The notes under the pieces are model-generated. The model saw nothing but the letters and a program-made list of their open reading frames with translations. It ran no database searches and was not told the DNA's origin. From JBCDGZ01 sp038750655 (GTDB lineage: Bacteria; Bacteroidota; Bacteroidia; Chitinophagales; Saprospiraceae): a stretch of 33,958 nt of DNA. Position numbers and translations under genes: made by a program. Positions 1-7,403 of this stretch are shown piece after piece. The stretch is taken from assembly GCA_038750655.1 (NCBI GenBank), contig JBCDGZ010000087.1:1-33958 (forward strand), written 5' to 3'. Position 1 is the first letter of the stretch; each line of letters opens with the position of its first letter.

Positions 1-177
1 ATGATCGACGCTGTAATTGGTATCTAATTTATATTCCGTAACGCCAATTTTATCAATTATTTCTACTTGAACCTTTTCCCCTGTTTGATTATGAATTTCA
101 AACCTTATATTACTCCGGTTTTCACAACTAAACAGGAATAGTAAACAACAAAAAGCACAAATTACCTTTCTCAACAC
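1..177 (-). CDS. Partial lipoprotein, 5' end only (runs off left edge)
   Basis: An open frame of exactly 59 codons runs from a GTG at 177 to the window edge without a stop. The N-terminus has a short basic start (LRK), a hydrophobic core rich in Cys, Leu and Phe, and the lipobox LFSC followed by ENRSN, as in a type II signal peptide cleaved before the Cys. The mature part seen is short and polar (FEIHNQTGEKVQVEIIDK). An in-frame stop lies six codons upstream of the GTG and there is no ATG, so the start is GTG (or TTG at 174). It is the downstream neighbour of gyrA on the same strand, about 100 nt away. Function is not recognisable from this fragment. Confidence 0.6.
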   Translation of the reverse strand, partial: MLRKVICAFCCLLFLFSCENRSNIRFEIHNQTGEKVQVEIIDKIGVTEYKLDTNYSVDH

Positions 178-277
178 TTTAGATTTATAAGTTCACAATT
201 ACACAAAGACCTCATCCTTATAATCTGGTGTCATTTAGGTGTTTCTTTATATTCTTTTCAAGAAATAACACATCAAT

Positions 278-2818
278 TTAAGTATCAGAATTTCCTCCCT
301 CGTTTCCTTCATTACCCTCATTTCCTTCGCTACCCTCGTCGGTCAAATCTGCTACATTGTCTCCATCTTCCTCATCATTTACCACCACCGTCAAATCGGC
401 AATGTCATCATCCTTATCCAGTCGAATGACCCGTACGCCCTGCGTGGCTCTACCCATCACCCGAATGTCCTTGACCGGCATGCGAATGATAATTCCGGAG
501 CGGTTGGTGATCATTAAATCATCTTCCTCGCGCACGGCCTTGATGGCAATCAAAGACCCTGTTTTATCCGTAATCTTAATGGTCTTCACTCCTTTTCCTC
601 CCCTATTCGTACTCCGATAATCATCCAAATCAGAACGCTTACCATTTCCTTTCTCAGAGACCACCAACACATTGGTTTCTTTGTCTTCAGGATGGACGCA
701 AATCATTCCGACTACTGCGTCATCCCCCGTTTCATCCAGTGTAATTCCTCTTACCCCGGTAGCTAGGCGGCCCATCGAACGCACCTTCGCCTCTGGGAAG
801 CGGATGGCTCGGCCTCCTCGGTTAGCGATCAGAATATCCATGGTGCCATCGGTGAGGCGAGCTTCGAGTAGCTGATCGCCCTCGCGAATCGTGATAGCGT
901 TGATGCCGTTGGCCCGAGGACGAGAGTAAGCCTCTACAGAGGTCTTTTTGATCAAGCCTCGACGGGTGCAGAACACAATATTATGGCTATTGAGGAAATC
1001 CTCATCCTTGAGGTCTTCAATAATGATGTAAGCCTTAATACGATCTTCTTTGGGAAGGTTGATGATGTTTTGAATCACCCGGCCGCTAGAAGTCTTGGTT
1101 GCCTCTGGAATTTCGTAGACGCGCATCCAGTGGCAACGGCCCAGTTCAGAGAAAAGCAGCAGGTAGTTGTGGTTGGTCGCCACGAACATGTGCTCAATGA
1201 AGTCTTCATCGCGGGTTTTGCTGCCTCGAGAGCCTCGGCCACCTCGGCTTTGGGTGCGGTATTCTTTCGATTTAGTACGCTTGACATAGCCTAGGTGAGA
1301 AATGGTCACCACCACCTCATCGTCCGCAATCATATCTTCGATGCTAATTTCACCGTCGGCGTAGCTGATCTCCGTACGGCGCTCGTCGCCAAAGCGATCC
1401 TTAATCTCGGTCAGTTCTTCTTTGATAATATCGCGGCGCATTTGCTCACTTTCCAAAATAGCCGTCAAGTGGGCGATTTTCTTCAGCAGCTCATCGTACT
1501 CGGCTCTAACCTTATCTCTTTCCAGTCCCGTCAGCTTCTGTAGGCGCATCTCCAAAATAGCCTTGGCCTGCAATTCGCTCAGCTCAAAAGTGCTCATCAG
1601 CCCATTTTTAGCCTCCTCGACGGTCTTCGACGCCCGAATCAGACGAATGACCTCATCCAAGTGATCCAAGGCGATCAGCAAGCCCTCCAGGATGTGCGCT
1701 CGTTCTTCGGCCTTCCGCTTATCGTACTCCGTCCGACGAACAATGACCTCCAAACGGAATTTAATGAACTCCTCAATCAAATCCTTGAGGTTGAGAATCA
1801 TCGGCCGGCCATTGACCAGAGCGACGTTGTTCACCCCATAGGAAGATTGCAGCGGTGAGTAGCGATAGAGCTTACTCAGCACTACATTGGCCATCGCATC
1901 CCGCTTCACCTCAATGACAATCCGGAGTCCATTGCGGTCTGACTCATCGCGAATATCGGAAATCCCTTCTACCCTCTTTTCATTGGCCAGCTCTGCCATC
2001 TTGACGATCATCTGAGCCTTATTGACCTGGAAGGGTATTTCTGTAATGATAATGGTTTCTTTGCCATTTGAAGCCGTCTGAATATCTGCCTTTCCCCTGA
2101 CAACCACCCGGCCTCTTCCGGTCTCAAAGCCATCCTTAACGCCCTGATAGCCGTAAATAATCCCTCCGGTAGGAAAATCAGGCGCTTTGATGTGTTTCAT
2201 CAACTCCTCAATCGTAATATCAGGATCATCGATGGTAGCGATGGTGCCGTCCACGACCTCGCTGAGGTTATGAGGCAGCATATTGGTAGCCATACCTACG
2301 GCAATACCTGAAGCACCATTGACTAGCAGATTCGGGAACTTAGCGGGGAGGACGGTAGGCTCCTTGAGCGAATCGTCAAAGTTGAACTCAAAGTCAACAG
2401 TATCCTTGTTGATGTCCGCCAGCAGTTCGTCGCTGATCTTTTGTAGCCGCGCCTCCGTATAACGCATCGCGGCCGGGCTATCGCCGTCCATAGAGCCAAA
2501 ATTCCCCTGGCCATCGACCAGCGGGTAGCGCAAGGACCAATCCTGGGCCATACGCACCATACTGTCATAGACTGATTGGTCGCCGTGTGGGTGATATTTA
2601 CCGAGCACCTCTCCTACAATACGGGCAGATTTTTTGTGGGCTTTACCGAAGGTAAGCCCCAGTTCGGACATCCCGTACAATACCCGTCGATGCACCGGCT
2701 TGAAGCCATCTCTTACGTCGGGGAGTGCCCGTGAAACAATAACCGACATCGAATAATCGATGTAGGCAGATTTCATCTCTTCCTCTATATTAATAGGAAT
2801 AATGCGCTGGTCGGCCAT
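278..2818 (-). CDS. gyrA: DNA gyrase subunit A
   Basis: This is the breakage-reunion subunit of type IIA topoisomerase, which with GyrB introduces negative supercoils using ATP. All hallmarks are present in 846 residues: the winged-helix region with PHRRVLYGM-like sequence near residue 45, the catalytic tyrosine Y120 in AAMRYTEARL, and the GyrA box QSRGGRG at 523-529, which marks gyrase rather than ParC. Six-blade beta-pinwheel sequence follows, and an acidic tail ends in short Glu-Gly-Asn repeats. In the quinolone-binding helix, residue 81 is Gln where E. coli has Ser83, while D85 (E. coli Asp87) is kept. The ATG at 2818 gives the family N-terminus (MADQRIIPINIEEEMKSAYI). It is monocistronic in appearance, with a promoter about 200 nt upstream. 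Confidence 0.98.
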   Translation of the reverse strand: MADQRIIPINIEEEMKSAYIDYSMSVIVSRALPDVRDGFKPVHRRVLYGMSELGLTFGKAHKKSARIVGEVLGKYHPHGDQSVYDSMVRMAQDWSLRYPLVDGQGNFGSMDGDSPAAMRYTEARLQKISDELLADINKDTVDFEFNFDDSLKEPTVLPAKFPNLLVNGASGIAVGMATNMLPHNLSEVVDGTIATIDDPDITIEELMKHIKAPDFPTGGIIYGYQGVKDGFETGRGRVVVRGKADIQTASNGKETIIITEIPFQVNKAQMIVKMAELANEKRVEGISDIRDESDRNGLRIVIEVKRDAMANVVLSKLYRYSPLQSSYGVNNVALVNGRPMILNLKDLIEEFIKFRLEVIVRRTEYDKRKAEERAHILEGLLIALDHLDEVIRLIRASKTVEEAKNGLMSTFELSELQAKAILEMRLQKLTGLERDKVRAEYDELLKKIAHLTAILESEQMRRDIIKEELTEIKDRFGDERRTEISYADGEISIEDMIADDEVVVTISHLGYVKRTKSKEYRTQSRGGRGSRGSKTRDEDFIEHMFVATNHNYLLLFSELGRCHWMRVYEIPEATKTSSGRVIQNIINLPKEDRIKAYIIIEDLKDEDFLNSHNIVFCTRRGLIKKTSVEAYSRPRANGINAITIREGDQLLEARLTDGTMDILIANRGGRAIRFPEAKVRSMGRLATGVRGITLDETGDDAVVGMICVHPEDKETNVLVVSEKGNGKRSDLDDYRSTNRGGKGVKTIKITDKTGSLIAIKAVREEDDLMITNRSGIIIRMPVKDIRVMGRATQGVRVIRLDKDDDIADLTVVVNDEEDGDNVADLTDEGSEGNEGNEGNEGGNSDT

Positions 2819-2843
2819 ATGGATGTATTAGGTTCTTTGATTC

Positions 2844-2872
2844 GGCTCTTTCTAACATATATCTAAAGAGCC
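2844..2872 (-). promoter_or_regulatory. Hairpin in gyrA 5' leader, close to start codon
   Basis: A perfect 8-bp inverted repeat (GGCTCTTT / AAAGAGCC) with a 13-nt loop lies 26 nt upstream of the gyrA ATG. It is inside the predicted leader transcript. There is no U-tract on either strand, so a terminator is unlikely; a translational or stability element is possible. Confidence 0.4.
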
Positions 2873-2936
2873 TAATTATACTTAATTCAAGTTACGATTC
2901 CCCGTTATAAGATTCAGAGCGCCAGATATTTGAGTC

Positions 2937-2961
2937 GAAATGCGCCGAAAGGCTGCATTTC
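2937..2961 (-). promoter_or_regulatory. Second hairpin in gyrA 5' leader
   Basis: Arms GAAATGC/GCATTTC enclose a further GCC/GGC pairing with one bulged base and a 4-nt loop (TTTC on the minus strand, GAAA on the plus). It sits about 120 nt upstream of the gyrA start within the predicted leader. Function unknown. The remaining sequence between 2819 and 3106 holds no convincing gene. Confidence 0.4.
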
Positions 2962-3025
2962 TCACAAAATCTTCCTTACTGTATCTCGTTCATCGCAACT
3001 TGGATTGCTTATTAAAAAAGCGACG

Positions 3026-3054
3026 CAAATATAGTAATTTTGCGGCAAAATCAA
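3026..3054 (-). promoter_or_regulatory. Predicted gyrA promoter (Bacteroidota type)
   Basis: On the minus strand, TTG (3054-3052) is followed after 18 nt by TATATTTG (3033-3026), matching the Bacteroidota -33/-7 pattern TTG-N(17-23)-TAnnTTTG. Transcription would start near 3020, giving gyrA a leader of about 200 nt. Confidence 0.6.
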
Positions 3055-3091
3055 GGTACCTAAAGCGACTAAAATTGGCCTAAAGCAGGTA

Positions 3092-3139
3092 GGGATAAAA
3101 AAGAAATGCGGTAATACCTCTCCTGTTGGTATTACCGCA
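3092..3139 (-). terminator. Rho-independent terminator of the secreted-protein gene
   Basis: Minus strand: a perfect 12-bp stem (TGCGGTAATACC / GGTATTACCGCA) with a 9-nt loop is followed directly by TTTCTTTTTTA. It starts about 40 nt after the stop codon of the gene at 3178-3828 and separates it from the gyrA promoter. Confidence 0.85.
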
Positions 3140-3177
3140 AACAAACCGGTTTTTTCAATAAATGAATGCCGGCTTTC

Positions 3178-3828
3178 TTATTCTTTCATTGCGACTCTAT
3201 ACTCATTCTTGTCGTGGCGATTAACCGTCCAGTAATTGTAATCACGAACCATGCGATCAAGATTGCGATACAAGAACTGCTTTTGGCCTACACGGGTGGA
3301 CAAGGCAGTGTAATTCTTAAATAAACTCTTGGCCTCCTTACGGAACAAATCCTCAGTGATCTTTCTCAGCTTTCCATCGTTACCCTTGATGTAGTAGTGG
3401 TAACGATAAGGCTTCTTGGGATTGTTTCTAACCTCGATGTAGTAACAATAAAGGTTCAATTCCCCTGCTTCTTCCCTTTCAATGAAAACCTTTGTCGGAC
3501 CAAAAGGCTTTGGTGGGTAATCAACTTTATGGGTTTCATAGTGTACCCATCTTTTCACCTTGATTCCCAGGTCGTCAACTTCTGTCATTTCGTAGCCATA
3601 CCCTTGAAGATCATTAGGTTTATAAACCGTCTTCTTACTTTGGCCTTGTTTGAAAAAGTTAACTTTAATTTCGTGATCGGTGATGCTTCCCAGAAGAACT
3701 TTACCCTCAATTCGATCACCATTCTTTTTGATGATGTAGGCAGGAACTTTATCCCCCTTTTTGGCTGAGGCGTTGAATGTCAGAAGCACAGCGACAAACA
3801 CCATCACTAGTTGGTTAGCTACTCTCAT
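3178..3828 (-). CDS. Secreted protein of unknown function
   Basis: The 216-residue product begins with a classical signal peptide (MRVANQLVMVFVAVLLTFNASA, cleavage likely after ASA). The mature part is very basic and aromatic, with many Lys, Arg and Tyr. Its first segment (AYIIKKNGDRIEGKVLLGS) has the look of a small beta-barrel repeat found in many Bacteroidota secreted proteins that begin 'yI.t.nGd.i.GkI'. I do not recognise the family and see no catalytic motif. The gene stands alone between divergent DUF1295 and gyrA, with its own terminator. Export is likely Sec-dependent; there is no lipobox and no T9SS sorting domain, so a periplasmic location is the simplest reading. Confidence 0.75.
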   Translation of the reverse strand: MRVANQLVMVFVAVLLTFNASAKKGDKVPAYIIKKNGDRIEGKVLLGSITDHEIKVNFFKQGQSKKTVYKPNDLQGYGYEMTEVDDLGIKVKRWVHYETHKVDYPPKPFGPTKVFIEREEAGELNLYCYYIEVRNNPKKPYRYHYYIKGNDGKLRKITEDLFRKEAKSLFKNYTALSTRVGQKQFLYRNLDRMVRDYNYWTVNRHDKNEYRVAMKE

Positions 3829-3881
3829 AGAATGTTCAAATTTTATAGTGGATTATATTGCGTCTTTTCCAAATAAAAAAC

Positions 3882-3946
3882 AGACCTGCCAGGTCTAAAT
3901 TGCATCATAGTTTTGTTCATTGTTTTAATGCAAACCTGACAGGTCT
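3882..3946. repeat. ACCTGnCAGGT inverted-repeat element
   Basis: AGACCTGCCAGGTCT (3882-3896) is a 7-bp-arm palindrome. A second copy, ACCTGACAGGTCT, lies at 3934-3946. The flanks TTGCAT and ATGCAA also pair, so the two copies face each other as a larger inverted repeat of about 65 bp. It lies between two divergent start codons, so it is not placed as a terminator. It resembles short dispersed intergenic palindromes of Bacteroidota; copy number elsewhere cannot be judged here. The rest of 3829-4121 shows no gene. Confidence 0.6.
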
Positions 3947-4021
3947 TCACTTCTACCGGTTATATGAGATGACCTCAGTCGCTGCTTGCAAGGTAAGGGG
4001 GGTATGGAGATAAACGATTAC

Positions 4022-4029
4022 TACTTTTG
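4022..4029 (+). promoter_or_regulatory. Possible -7 box for the DUF1295 gene
   Basis: TACTTTTG matches TAnnTTTG and lies 92 nt upstream of the ATG at 4122. No good TTG is found 17-23 nt upstream, so confidence is limited. Confidence 0.35.
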
Positions 4030-4121
4030 GGGAATCCGTGACGGGGCAAAAAGGGATTTATTGAATCGGGGCAACAATTCAAGGAGGGAGCTGTTAGCTT
4101 ATCAAATAAATAGCAAAATCC

Positions 4122-4874
4122 ATGCCCAACGTCTATCTCGAAGGCCTCATTCTGATCCTTATTTATATGATTGGCTGGTTCGTCGCCGCTAATCTGAGTA
4201 AAAATAATAGTATTGTCGATATAGCGTGGGGATCGGGCTTCGTGCTGATAGCTGGGTGGATGCAATACTTTCACCCTTTTGAAGGACAGTTTATACTCAC
4301 CACTATTGTGACAATTTGGGGGCTGCGCCTGGCCGTATATATTTTTTATCGCAATATGGGTAAACCAGAGGATTGGCGCTACGTAGAATTGCGCAAAAGT
4401 TGGGGTAAAACAGTTGTCATACAGTCCTTTATAAAAGTATTTTTATTTCAAGGGTTTCTGCTTTGGGTCATTGCATTACCCTTAATTCCTTCGCAAGGAA
4501 TTCCTTTACAAAGTGGTCCCCTACTCTATTTCGGCCTTTTTCTCTGGTTTTTCGGTTTCAGCTGGGAAGCCATTGCCGACTGGCAACTGCTAAAATTCAA
4601 GTGTGACAGGGTAAATCAAGGCAAAATCATGACCAAAGGGCTCTGGTCGTACTCTCGACACCCCAATTACTTTGGAGAAATCGTCCTTTGGTGGGGCATT
4701 TTCTTCGTCGCTCTACCTTTGGGGCCTTGGTATATATTAATAATAAGCCCGCTGACCATTACCTTTCTACTAATCAAAGTCTCTGGCGTCCCCCTCTTGG
4801 AAAGCAAATACAAGGACAATCCCGAGTATCAGGAATACAAGCGCAAGACAAGTGCGCTGATACCCGGCTTATAA
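4122..4874 (+). CDS. DUF1295 / steroid 5-alpha-reductase-like membrane protein
   Basis: The 250-residue product is polytopic, with about six hydrophobic segments (for example residues 6-24, 35-48, 105-122 and 133-150). The C-terminal half carries the signature of the DUF1295 and isoprenylcysteine-methyltransferase/steroid-reductase superfamily: LWSYSRHPNYFGE, then LWWG, and near the end a Pro-Leu-Leu-Glu with a Tyr-rich segment (ESKYKDNPEYQEYKRKT) ending in ALIPGL. Members of this fold bind a nicotinamide or SAM cofactor at the membrane face through the RHPNY segment. The substrate of DUF1295 proteins is not settled. An AGGAGGG stretch lies about 35 nt before the ATG. It is followed 64 nt later by menG on the same strand, so co-transcription is possible. 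Confidence 0.9.
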   Translation: MPNVYLEGLILILIYMIGWFVAANLSKNNSIVDIAWGSGFVLIAGWMQYFHPFEGQFILTTIVTIWGLRLAVYIFYRNMGKPEDWRYVELRKSWGKTVVIQSFIKVFLFQGFLLWVIALPLIPSQGIPLQSGPLLYFGLFLWFFGFSWEAIADWQLLKFKCDRVNQGKIMTKGLWSYSRHPNYFGEIVLWWGIFFVALPLGPWYILIISPLTITFLLIKVSGVPLLESKYKDNPEYQEYKRKTSALIPGL

Positions 4875-4938
4875 TACCTTTTTACTAAATAAAGTCCCTA
4901 TCTTGCGATCGCAAAATAAGGCAGTTAAAATCTGAAAT

Positions 4939-5670
4939 GTGGAAAAGACGGTAAAACCTTATCGGGAAGAATCGGACAATAAGAAGAAACAGGTATCGCG
5001 GATGTTCAATAACATCGCGCCTTACTATGATCTGCTGAATCGCTTGCTCTCGCTGGGCATCGACCGCAGCTGGCGGCGTAAGGCTATCGCTACCCTCAAG
5101 GCGGATCAGCCACAGCGGGTCCTCGATGTGGCCACCGGAACTGCCGACCTAGCCTTGGAGGCCTACAAACAATTGAAGCCTAAACACATCACAGGTGTTG
5201 ATATTTCGGATGAAATGTTGGAAATTGGGCGGGTCAAAATAGGTAAGAAGGACCTCGGCGAAAGCATTGAACTGTTGAATGGCGATTCGGAAAATCTCCC
5301 CTTTGATGACAATACCTTCGACGCCATAACCGTTGCTTTTGGTGTGCGCAATTTCGAAAATCTTGAAAAAGGCCTCACAGAAATGCGTAGGGTGCTGAAC
5401 CAAGGAGGTAAACTGGTCGTCCTCGAATTTTCGAGACCTACCATCTTCCCCTTCAAACAGCTTTTCAATGCCTACTTCAAGTACATTCTGCCTCAGATCG
5501 GAAGACTGACCTCTAAAGACCCCAAAGCCTACAGCTATTTGTATGAATCAGTACAGGCTTTCCCAGATGGTCAGGATTTTGTAACTGTTTTAGAAAAAAC
5601 CGGATTTAAATCGAATCAATGCAAAAGACTAAGTTTAGGGATCTGTTCAATCTACACCGGGCAAAAGTAA
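4939..5670 (+). CDS. menG: Demethylmenaquinone methyltransferase
   Basis: MenG/UbiE catalyses the last step of menaquinone synthesis, a SAM-dependent C-methylation of demethylmenaquinone. The 243 residues include the UbiE N-terminus (KKKQVSRMFNNIAPYYDLLN, then LSLGIDRSWRRKAI), motif I VLDVATGTADLALEA for SAM, the acidic GVDISDEML, and the family signature AFGVRNFENLEKGL. The start is a GTG at 4939. The ATG at 4937 overlaps it in another frame and reaches a stop after five codons, while the GTG frame gives the expected 'TVKPY' beginning. The reading frame of porT begins inside its 3' end. Bacteroidota use menaquinone, so menG is the better symbol than ubiE. Confidence 0.95.
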   Translation: MEKTVKPYREESDNKKKQVSRMFNNIAPYYDLLNRLLSLGIDRSWRRKAIATLKADQPQRVLDVATGTADLALEAYKQLKPKHITGVDISDEMLEIGRVKIGKKDLGESIELLNGDSENLPFDDNTFDAITVAFGVRNFENLEKGLTEMRRVLNQGGKLVVLEFSRPTIFPFKQLFNAYFKYILPQIGRLTSKDPKAYSYLYESVQAFPDGQDFVTVLEKTGFKSNQCKRLSLGICSIYTGQK

Positions 5671-6359
5671 TTCTTGTCGCCTTTTGTTGCCTGTACCTAT
5701 CCCACACCCATGGACAAAGTTCGAAAGGCAATTACAATTTCCTGGACTTTCAGCAGAAACCCTACTACTTCGGGATCACGCTGGCTTATAACAATTCCGA
5801 TTTCCGGATTTTCCACTCCCGGCAGTTTATCCTCAACGACAGCATCAGCTCCGCAGAATCGGTCACCGGCCCTGGTTTCAACCTAGGTATTGTCAGTAAC
5901 CTCAAGATCGGAGACTATTTCGATTTCCGCTTCCTGCCTACCCTCTCTTTTGCCGAAAGAAACATCGCCTTTGCCTCCCCCGCTGAAAACCGCCCGCCTT
6001 TCACCCGAAAGGTCGAATCGGTCTTCGTCGAGCTGCCTTTTCATCTGCGTTATAAGTCCGCTCCATACAATGATATGCGCATGTTCGTCATCGCCGGAAT
6101 CAAGTACTCCTTCGACGTCGCCAGTGATTCCCGCGCCCGGCAGGCCGATGAGTTGGTGAAAATATCGCCCTCCGACTTCGCCTTCGAATACGGCGCAGGA
6201 GTGCAATTCTTTTTCCCCTACTTCATCTTCTCCCCTGAACTCAAGGTCTCCCACGGTCTGGGCAACATCCTGATCTTCAATAGAGATCTTAATGAGTCTA
6301 ATGTGATTGAGAAGATTATTTCCCGGACCTTTACGATTTCGTTGCACTTTGAAGGGTAA
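5619..6359 (+). CDS. porT: PorT-like outer-membrane protein of the type IX secretion system
   Basis: The 246-residue product has a long N-region, then a signal peptide core (VILVAFCCLYLSHTHGQ). The mature part is rich in alternating aromatic/polar beta-strands, ending in an aromatic-containing strand (FTISLHFEG), as in 8-stranded barrels. PorT-type features include QQKPYYFGITLAYN near the N-terminus, the middle VFVELPFHLRYKS and the late FEYGAGVQFFFPYF. PorT is needed for T9SS assembly in Porphyromonas and gliding bacteria. Its start codon lies 52 nt inside menG in another frame; the menG-porT neighbourhood recurs in Bacteroidota as far as I recall. No other in-frame start would keep the signal peptide. 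The subtilisin at 26005-29673 is a predicted client. Confidence 0.85.
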   Translation: MQKTKFRDLFNLHRAKVILVAFCCLYLSHTHGQSSKGNYNFLDFQQKPYYFGITLAYNNSDFRIFHSRQFILNDSISSAESVTGPGFNLGIVSNLKIGDYFDFRFLPTLSFAERNIAFASPAENRPPFTRKVESVFVELPFHLRYKSAPYNDMRMFVIAGIKYSFDVASDSRARQADELVKISPSDFAFEYGAGVQFFFPYFIFSPELKVSHGLGNILIFNRDLNESNVIEKIISRTFTISLHFEG

Positions 6360-6738
6360 GATGCTTTGACCTGAATGTTCCATCGTTTTTTTATAAAGAA
6401 CTCTTGTATTTTGAATACATTTTGTGTTATATTGCAAGTCATCCCGATGTTTATTGCAGCCTTTGTATGAACTACTCCTTGCTGGTCGCTGCGTAAAACC
6501 AAGCCCACATACTCCTTTTTGCTTTCAAGAGGCCTAGAAAGCAAGAAGATGCCTCTTCTCAAAAGGAAGTCTTGCAATCCTCGGCTGTTGAACAGCAAAC
6601 TACCGCAGGGCCTGACAAGCTATAGTTAGGTCTAGACGGAAGCCAAGGGGGTTGGCGGCGGCGGTAAAGTGGGCGGGTCCCACCCTCTGAGGCAAAGTCT
6701 GTCCCATTCTCATTTCTTCCCCCACCACTAAACGTTCT
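6360..6738. other. Intergenic region without a gene
   Basis: I see no credible gene between the convergent ends of porT and the AcpH-like gene. It holds a weak AT-rich hairpin (TGTATT-TTG-AATACA, 6405-6419) that could serve porT as a terminator and a short palindrome GCTGTTGAACAGC. Base composition turns G-rich near 6640-6680. Confidence 0.5.
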
Positions 6739-7323
6739 CTATTTATCTGATAACCAATCTTTTACATAAACGATCACCTCCGGAAAGAACAGATTAAACT
6801 CCTCCTCAAAAGCCCCATAATCCTGCTGTAAATGATCAAAAGCGGCCGAAAAATTAGAAGGGAAAGCCGTTCGTTGATCCATTTTACTAAAAGTAAGGCG
6901 TAGGCCCGCTTCCGTTCCGTATCCCATCAGCCAATTGTGCTCAATCATATTAGGCAGGCGCTTTTTCAGCCGGAATGGCATCTCGTCCATCCTTTGGTTT
7001 AGAATGGCATAAATCCCTTGAGTGAAGTCCTTGAGGCTTTGATCGGAGTAAAGCGACCAGTTCATGGCCAGCAGATAGTCGTAAAGGACATCAATAACGA
7101 CGGGAGAATACTTATGATGGTGGGCCTGTAGGCGTCGAGTCCCTTGCCGGACAATAGGATGCTGATCGGTGTAAGAATCAATAGATCGATGCAGCTGAAT
7201 GCCCTTTTGAACGGCTGGCGTGTAGTCTGCCACCTCCTTATTCCGAATGAAATCAGCGATGAAATTTCCGATCATCAAATCTTCATTTTCGCCAGAAAGA
7301 AAAAGATGGGCTAGAAAGTTCAT
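6739..7323 (-). CDS. acpH: Acyl carrier protein phosphodiesterase (AcpH/DUF479 family)
   Basis: The 194-residue protein matches AcpH throughout: MNFLAHLFLSGENED, GNFIADFIRN, the core QLHRSIDSYTDQHP, then VVIDVLYDYLLAMNW and a C-terminal Leu/Phe-rich helix (FNLFFPEVIVYVKDWL). AcpH removes the 4'-phosphopantetheine arm from holo-ACP. Its histidines and aspartates (H in AHL, D in ADF, HRxID, TD) correspond to the HD-like metal site of the family. Length is as expected (about 193 in E. coli). It is divergent from ychF, with 80 nt between the two starts. Many Bacteroidota carry this family without proven ACP activity, so the substrate is inferred. Confidence 0.88.
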   Translation of the reverse strand: MNFLAHLFLSGENEDLMIGNFIADFIRNKEVADYTPAVQKGIQLHRSIDSYTDQHPIVRQGTRRLQAHHHKYSPVVIDVLYDYLLAMNWSLYSDQSLKDFTQGIYAILNQRMDEMPFRLKKRLPNMIEHNWLMGYGTEAGLRLTFSKMDQRTAFPSNFSAAFDHLQQDYGAFEEEFNLFFPEVIVYVKDWLSDK

Positions 7324-7328
7324 CCGGG

Positions 7329-7359
7329 TTGAAATGGTTATTTAAAAATTCTATATTTG
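7329..7359 (+). promoter_or_regulatory. Predicted ychF promoter
   Basis: TTG (7329-7331) and TATATTTG (7352-7359) are separated by 20 nt and fit the Bacteroidota -33/-7 consensus. The start codon is 44 nt after the -7 box, leaving an A/T-rich leader of about 37 nt. Confidence 0.65.
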
Positions 7360-7403
7360 CAGCGATTTTTTCAAAGCGTGAAAATAAATAAATTCTCCTC
7401 TAT

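Noticed and set aside
2962..3144. Minus-strand 60-codon open frame
   Set aside because: It runs through a strong terminator and the gyrA promoter and has no protein-like features.
3986..4192. Plus-strand 68-codon open frame before the DUF1295 gene
   Set aside because: It overlaps the DUF1295 start in another frame and has no recognisable features.
4903..4914. Palindrome TTGCGATCGCAA upstream of menG as an operator
   Set aside because: A single 12-bp palindrome without a known regulator is too little evidence.
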